A stretch of 64,000 nucleotides of DNA. It comes from Ascidiimonas meishanensis (GTDB lineage: Bacteria; Bacteroidota; Bacteroidia; Flavobacteriales; Flavobacteriaceae). The stretch lies in the NCBI RefSeq assembly GCF_037782385.1, contig NZ_JBBEXD010000004.1, positions 248,001 through 312,000 on the forward strand, written 5' to 3'. The notes below the pieces were generated by a model. That model saw only the letters and a list, made by a program, of their open reading frames with translations, searched no databases and had not been told where the DNA came from. Positions 59,366 through 64,000 of this stretch are shown here, piece by piece (the stretch's first letter is position 1; each line of letters starts with the position of its first letter). Made by a program: the position numbers and the translations under genes.

Positions 59366-60519
59366 TTTCTGTCTAAAAATTCTAATAATTTAGAAGTTAT
59401 GAAATCAATTTGTTCATTATCTAACTCCGTATGCATAGGTAGTGAGATTACCTCGTCTGAAAGATTATTGGTAACTAAAAAATCTTCTTCGTTATACCTG
59501 TTGTCTTTATATGCTTTTTGTCTATGCAAAGGAATTGGATAATAAACTCCACAGGGAATTCCATTATCATTAAGATGTTTTGCAAGGGCATCGCGGTCTG
59601 TGTCTTCAACCTTTAATGTATATTGATGAAATACATGACAATCACAAATATCGCAAATACCTTCACAACCATTGATTGTTTTTGGCACTGTAATTTTTGG
59701 ATGATGCTGTAATCTCGCATTGTATTTTTTTGCGGCATCTCTTCTTTTTGCATTGTAGCTATCTAACAAAGGTAGTTTTGCTCGTAATACACCCGCTTGA
59801 ATAGAATCTAACCTAGAATTTACGCCCACAACATCGTGATGATAACGCTTGTACATTCCATGATTTACAATCCCCCTTATTGTATGAGCTAAGTCATCAT
59901 CATTGGTGAATATTGCACCTCCATCTCCATACGCACCAAGATTTTTGGAAGGGAAAAATGAAGTTGCTCCTACATGACCAATAGTGCCTGCTTTCTTTTT
60001 GCTACCATCTGTAAAGGTATAAGTGGCACCTATAGCTTGCGCATTGTCTTCAATAATTTTTAAATCATGTTCTTTTGCAATTTCCATAATGGCATCCATA
60101 TTAGCACACTGACCAAAAAGGTGTACTGGAACAATTGCTTTTGTTTTGGGAGTAATTGCTTTTTTTACGGCTTCAATATCAATGAGAAATGTTTCTGGGT
60201 CTACGTCTACTAAGACAGGGGTAAGTTGTAATAAGGCGATCACTTCAACAGTAGCTGCAAACGTAAAATCAGCTGTAATTACTTCATCTCCCGGTTTTAA
60301 ACCCAAACCCATCATAGCAATTTGCAGAGCATCCGTTCCATTTGCACATGGAATAACATGTTTAACATCAAGGTATTTTTCTAGCTCTTTTTGAAAGCCG
60401 TGAACCTCTGGTCCATTAATGAATGAAGCAGTCTCTATTACTTCTTTAATAGTCTTATCTACAGCCTCTTTTATTCCCTCATATTGACCTTTAAGGTCTA
60501 CCATTTGAATTTTTCTCAT
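59362..60519 (-). CDS. DegT/DnrJ/EryC1/StrS-family sugar aminotransferase
   Basis: A 385-residue PLP enzyme that aminates a nucleotide-linked keto-sugar. The PLP lysine is Lys192 in TSFFPSKNLGAYGDGGA; other motifs are CANGTDALQIAM and EDNAQAIGA. An unusual cysteine group CEGICDICDCH sits just before the substrate-loop VFHQYTLKV; it is absent from most relatives I recall and may bind a metal. It is the first gene of the operon with galE and is divergent from kdtA. The product is probably an amino sugar of a surface polysaccharide. Confidence 0.85.
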   Translation of the reverse strand: MRKIQMVDLKGQYEGIKEAVDKTIKEVIETASFINGPEVHGFQKELEKYLDVKHVIPCANGTDALQIAMMGLGLKPGDEVITADFTFAATVEVIALLQLTPVLVDVDPETFLIDIEAVKKAITPKTKAIVPVHLFGQCANMDAIMEIAKEHDLKIIEDNAQAIGATYTFTDGSKKKAGTIGHVGATSFFPSKNLGAYGDGGAIFTNDDDLAHTIRGIVNHGMYKRYHHDVVGVNSRLDSIQAGVLRAKLPLLDSYNAKRRDAAKKYNARLQHHPKITVPKTINGCEGICDICDCHVFHQYTLKVEDTDRDALAKHLNDNGIPCGVYYPIPLHRQKAYKDNRYNEEDFLVTNNLSDEVISLPMHTELDNEQIDFITSKLLEFLDRK

Positions 60520-60622
60520 CTAATTATTTGTGGTATTTCATTATAACAATAATACGAAATAAAGCAACGATACCCAATGAATTTTGTACAAACGCTGTAT
60601 TTTAGCAATCAAAGTTTTTACT

Positions 60623-61876
60623 GTGCATTTTATTTATAACTTTCTAATTAGTTTGACAACCTTAGTTGTTAGGTTGTTTGCTCTTTTTAATCCGAAATTA
60701 AAGCTTTTTATTAATGGTCGTAAAAATGTTTTTGAGATCCTTCAAAAACAACTAGAGCCAACAGATCATGTAATATGGTTTCATGCTGCATCTTTGGGCG
60801 AATTTGAGCAAGGACTCCCAGTAATGGAAGGCGTGAAATCAAATTTCCCCAATCACAAGATCTTAGTCACCTTTTTTTCTCCCTCTGGTTATGAAATAAG
60901 AAAAAATCATCCGTTACCAGATGTTATTACATATTTGCCATTAGACTCTCTGAAAAACGCTAGAAAATTCATTCAATTAACTAAACCATCCATTGCCGTT
61001 TTTATTAAATACGAATTTTGGCCCAATTTTTTACACGTGCTTGCAAAAGAACAAACACCTGTAATTGCCATTGCTTCTATTTTTAGAAAGAATCAAATAT
61101 TCTTTAAATCTTATGGAGCGTTTATGAGGAAAGCAATAAAAACTGTAGATCATTTTTTCGTTCAAGATTCTGATTCACAGCTTTTACTAGAATCCATAGG
61201 AATTAAAGATACAAGCTTATCTGGGGATACCCGTTTTGATAGGGTATCTGAAATAGTAGAAAGAGATAATTCATTGGATTTTATAGCTCAATTCAAACAA
61301 GATTTTTTATGTATTGTTGCAGGAAGTACCTGGCCAGAAGATGAGGCAGCCTTAATTGAATACATCAATCAATCAGATGCTAATTTAAAGTTTATCATTG
61401 CGCCGCATACAATAAAACCTGAAAAAATTCAAAAATTAGCAGCACAGATCTCAAGACAATCTGTATTGTACTCTCAAATGAACTCTAGTGACGTTAAAAA
61501 TGCTCAGGTGTATATTGTTGACACTATTGGTTTACTCACTAAAATTTATAGCTACGCAGATATTGCCTATGTTGGAGGTGGGATGGGAAAAACCGGACTG
61601 CATAACACTTTAGAACCTGCCGTTTTTGGCATACCTGTACTAATTGGTTCTAATTATCAAAAATTTAAAGAAGCACGTGATCTTGTAGCTTTGGGAGGTA
61701 TTCTCACTATAAACAATTCAGAAGAGCTCATTAAAGAATTAAAAGAACTGGTGACCAATAAGAAAAAAAGAGACGCTACTGGAAAAATTAATCACGATTA
61801 TATCACCCAAAACAAAGGTGCTAAAGTCCAGATACTTGATTATATTCGTACATTACTTGAAACTAAAACTATTTAA
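60623..61876 (+). CDS. kdtA: 3-deoxy-D-manno-octulosonic acid transferase
   Basis: A 417-residue GT30 enzyme that adds Kdo to lipid A in the inner membrane. An N-terminal membrane anchor (HFIYNFLISLTTLVVRLFAL) is followed by WFHAASLGEFEQGLPVMEG, the conserved catalytic Glu region, and later AYVGGGMGKTGLHNTLEPA. The start is a GTG at 60623, chosen because it begins right at the anchor; an upstream TTG at 60584 is less likely. The gene runs into the lipoprotein gene 2 nt after its stop. Confidence 0.9.
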   Translation: MHFIYNFLISLTTLVVRLFALFNPKLKLFINGRKNVFEILQKQLEPTDHVIWFHAASLGEFEQGLPVMEGVKSNFPNHKILVTFFSPSGYEIRKNHPLPDVITYLPLDSLKNARKFIQLTKPSIAVFIKYEFWPNFLHVLAKEQTPVIAIASIFRKNQIFFKSYGAFMRKAIKTVDHFFVQDSDSQLLLESIGIKDTSLSGDTRFDRVSEIVERDNSLDFIAQFKQDFLCIVAGSTWPEDEAALIEYINQSDANLKFIIAPHTIKPEKIQKLAAQISRQSVLYSQMNSSDVKNAQVYIVDTIGLLTKIYSYADIAYVGGGMGKTGLHNTLEPAVFGIPVLIGSNYQKFKEARDLVALGGILTINNSEELIKELKELVTNKKKRDATGKINHDYITQNKGAKVQILDYIRTLLETKTI

Positions 61877-61878
61877 AG

Positions 61879-62220
61879 ATGAAAAAAATATTTTTTCTAT
61901 TGTTTACGATCATTTTGATAAATGTATCATTCACTTCTTGTAAAGAGGAAGATCGTGAAAAGACACAGGAAACAATTGAAAATGCTTCAGAAGATGCAGA
62001 GGATGCATTAGAAAAAGCGGCGAATGATATTGAAAAGGTAGCGGAAGAGACAGAAGAAACCATAGAAAGTATTGCGGAAGAAGCCGAAAACACCGTAAAT
62101 AAAGTAAAAGAAGGAGTAGAGGAAACTAAAGATGCCATTAATGACACTAAAGACGCCCTACAAAAAGCTGGCGAAGATGTTAAGAAAACGGGTGACTCTC
62201 TCAAAAAGAAAATAGGATAA
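61879..62220 (+). CDS. Small coiled-coil lipoprotein
   Basis: A 113-residue predicted lipoprotein. The signal peptide (MKKIFFLLFTIILINVSFTS) ends at a lipobox FTSC with Cys21. The remaining 90 residues are charged heptad repeats rich in Glu, Lys, Ala and Thr (IENASEDAEDALEKAANDIE) that predict a long coiled coil. Family unknown to me; a spacer or stress role is possible. The start KEEDREKTQETIEN resembles NTEDRQKLQEVMSN of the gene at 62444. Two nt after kdtA and closed by a terminator. Confidence 0.75.
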   Translation: MKKIFFLLFTIILINVSFTSCKEEDREKTQETIENASEDAEDALEKAANDIEKVAEETEETIESIAEEAENTVNKVKEGVEETKDAINDTKDALQKAGEDVKKTGDSLKKKIG

Positions 62221-62243
62221 TTCTATACATAATCAATCACGTT

Positions 62244-62273
62244 AAACCTCTCACAACACTGAGAGGTTTTTTG
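62244..62273 (+). terminator. Terminator after the kdtA-lipoprotein unit
   Basis: AAACCTCTCA / TGAGAGGTTT, a 10-bp stem with a 6-nt loop, is followed by a T-run. Confidence 0.92.
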
Positions 62274-62443
62274 TTTTCATATACCGGAATTCCCATTTCA
62301 ATGACTCCTATTTATTTCATTCAAACTATTTCAACTTTCCTTTTACACAAACCTTAAAAAGCAAAATTTTTAGTTAATTATTAGACGAAATGGTTGTGAA
62401 ACCAAGTTTTATTTGTATCTTAATTTTTAAATTTTTTTATAAA

Positions 62444-62893
62444 ATGAAAAAAATAGCCCTTTATATACTTACATGCGTCGCAATTAGTTTTTCCATAAGT
62501 TCATGCAATACGGAAGATCGTCAAAAACTACAAGAAGTTATGAGTAATACTTCAAAAGAAGTTGAGTTAGTAGTTGAAGATGTAGTAAAAGCTCAAGGAG
62601 CGATAGAAAAAACATCAAAAGAAGTGAAAGCAACACTTGAGGAAGTTAATATAAACCTAGATGTTGAAGATATCGCAGTAGATACTAAACTAATAGATGA
62701 AACATCTGTAGATGTAAAAACAATGGTTGAAATGGCTACAGAAGGCGCGGCAGCTGAGTCTAAAGAATTAGTTGAAAAATTAGCTTTAGAAACTTACAAA
62801 AAAGTTCATGAAGAAGGGGTAAAAACCATTGCAAAAACCAAAGTCGCTTACGACAAGACAAAAGATGCGGTTAGAGCAGCTGGAAATAACTAA
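62444..62893 (+). CDS. Second small coiled-coil lipoprotein
   Basis: A 149-residue predicted lipoprotein. The start at 62444 (MKKIALYILTCVAISFSISS) gives a proper signal peptide and a lipobox SISSC. An upstream ATG at 62390 adds 18 residues that spoil it. The mature part is again a long charged helix (VELVVEDVVKAQGAIEKTSK). The short match NTEDRQKLQE / KEEDREKTQE near the acylated Cys ties it to the previous gene. No function known. Confidence 0.72.
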   Translation: MKKIALYILTCVAISFSISSCNTEDRQKLQEVMSNTSKEVELVVEDVVKAQGAIEKTSKEVKATLEEVNINLDVEDIAVDTKLIDETSVDVKTMVEMATEGAAAESKELVEKLALETYKKVHEEGVKTIAKTKVAYDKTKDAVRAAGNN

Positions 62894-63081
62894 TTTTAAA
62901 TCCTTCCAAAAAACAATTAGATAACGAATTTATGGGTAATCAGCAGCACTCGGTTTTCACCAGAGACTTTCTATAAATTTTTTCTACAAAAACAGTGTTT
63001 TACACCTGTAAAAACAGGAAAAACCACCCCTTTTAATACATTCCCATTTACGAGATTTGAAGTATAAAGTATTTATCGGAA

Positions 63082-64000
63082 ATGGTACTCCCTCAACAAT
63101 TATATGCAAACTGTATAAATTGGTTCTCACTTCTAATTTTTAGAAAAAAAACAATTTTCTTTTTCATCCTTAAGCCGACCATTTGTGTCATCTTTATTGG
63201 TGGTACATTTAGTGCTAAAATTCAAGCACAATACTGGCATACCACTCATTATTCTGTTGAAAATGGACTTCCAGATAATTATATTTATGGTTTTGAAATG
63301 CAAAACGACTCCTTATTAATTGCAACAGATGGCGGCATTGCTTCTTTTGATGGTAAAAATTTCACTCCTTGGCATAGAGAACAGTTAAAATCACCCGTAG
63401 TTGTTTTTAAACCTAATCTAAAAGACTTAGTTGTTTGTTCGTGGCAAGATGGGCTTTTGATACAAAAAAAAGAAGGTTTTACAAAACTTAGCGACTTAAG
63501 AATTAACAAAGTAATAGCTTCTAGCAAAACTCATTTATTTTATAATTCTTATCGGAAAGATTACTTTCTAAATATAAACCCAAATAGGGAGTTAGATACA
63601 GTTATCAAGCTTAAAAATGAAGATAGCCATAGACTCGTTGCTTTAGATACAGCCCATATTATTATTTCACATCAAAATGCGCTCCATTTTTATGATTTCA
63701 ATGGAAAGATTCTTTTTCAAAGACAAGAAAACTTATTAGAAAAATCAGAAATACTTGCAGCCATCAACAACCAACTGTTTTTTGGTGGAAAAGACGGCGT
63801 GTTAAGGTGGTATGACAAAGAAGATTTCAAATCTACTTACAGCTATTTAATTGATCCACAAAAAAGTATCACCAAAATTAAAAACTACAGCAAACAACAA
63901 CTATTGATTCAAACTTCAGACCACAATGAAAATAATAATTTATACGTACTCACTTTCAATACGTCTTTCAAAAAAGTAATTAAAGCAGAAAAGATTTTTA
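63082..64000 (+). CDS. Beta-propeller sensor protein, N-terminal part (runs off the window)
   Basis: An open frame of 306 codons continues past the end of the window. After an N-terminal basic/hydrophobic segment (signal or membrane helix near IFFFILKPTICVIFIGGTF) it reads YSVENGLPDNYIYGFEMQND and LLIATDGGIASFDGKNFTPW. This is the two-component-regulator propeller (Reg_prop) repeat pattern of large Bacteroidota sensors. Further strands with DGVLRWYDKEDF agree. The usual C-terminal partners are a Y_Y_Y domain with a histidine kinase, LytTR or LuxR domain, but none is visible here. Confidence 0.75.
   Translation, partial: MVLPQQLYANCINWFSLLIFRKKTIFFFILKPTICVIFIGGTFSAKIQAQYWHTTHYSVENGLPDNYIYGFEMQNDSLLIATDGGIASFDGKNFTPWHREQLKSPVVVFKPNLKDLVVCSWQDGLLIQKKEGFTKLSDLRINKVIASSKTHLFYNSYRKDYFLNINPNRELDTVIKLKNEDSHRLVALDTAHIIISHQNALHFYDFNGKILFQRQENLLEKSEILAAINNQLFFGGKDGVLRWYDKEDFKSTYSYLIDPQKSITKIKNYSKQQLLIQTSDHNENNNLYVLTFNTSFKKVIKAEKIF

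Noticed and set aside
63285..63527. 80-codon minus-strand frame
   Set aside because: It is the antisense shadow of the propeller sensor that is open through the same region.
1..64000. CRISPR arrays, prophage, insertion sequences, restriction or other defence genes
   Set aside because: Looked for on both strands; no regularly spaced repeats, integrase, transposase or known defence domain was seen.

Overview
The window is a low-GC chromosome segment of a Bacteroidota bacterium, most likely a marine member of the Flavobacteriaceae. Three things support this. Promoter-like sites follow the Bacteroidota pattern TTTG-N19-TAnnTTTG (best at tRNA-Gln and rplM). Family-restricted genes are present: alternative complex III, a PorT-like protein, GT117/DUF2723, DUF5686 and SPOR. 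The tRNA genes encode no CCA end. Most of the window is housekeeping sequence with short accessory islands. I found no prophage, insertion sequence, CRISPR array or recognisable defence system.

0-7 kb: minus-strand act operon (actA-B-C-D and the first codons of a likely actE), encoding alternative complex III, a quinol:electron-acceptor oxidoreductase. ActA carries an extra N-terminal cytochrome c domain and ActC carries a C-terminal helix-hairpin-helix tail. 7-13 kb: a SPOR protein, then rimP-nusA-infB with a terminator-like hairpin in its leader, a tandem universal stress protein and tRNA-Gln. 13-17.5 kb: a GT117 membrane glycosyltransferase, a polysaccharide deacetylase and a thioredoxin-fold protein without the CxxC.

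17.5-25 kb is the most accessory-like part. It holds three paralogous secreted proteins sharing an N-terminal VGIGTT module and a common promoter-spacer motif, a decayed fibrinogen-like gene, one copy of a 300-370 bp inverted-repeat element, a ketosynthase and a membrane metallophosphoesterase.

25-39.5 kb: polA, rplM-rpsI, rpsB-tsf and pyrH-frr, a DUF5686 outer-membrane protein, an RND/MMPL exporter and asnS, with structured ribosomal-protein leaders and strong terminators. 39.6-50 kb: a small double-glycine-leader peptide gene behind a TPR/AraC regulator, rpoN, a PAP2-like membrane protein, porT, an ExbB-X-ExbD-ExbD motor cluster, tRNA-Ser, asparaginase, an acyltransferase and tatD. 50-52.4 kb: a retropepsin-like protease and two tiny single-TM peptide genes flanking two more copies of the inverted-repeat element. 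52.4-64 kb: sucAB, an amidohydrolase, galE and a sugar aminotransferase, kdtA, two small coiled-coil lipoproteins and the start of a large beta-propeller sensor that runs off the end.

The features most worth following up are the inverted-repeat element family, the shared motif upstream of the three paralogues, the double-glycine peptide gene, the two tiny membrane peptides and the rimP-nusA-infB leader hairpin. All calls come from reading the sequence; no database search was run.
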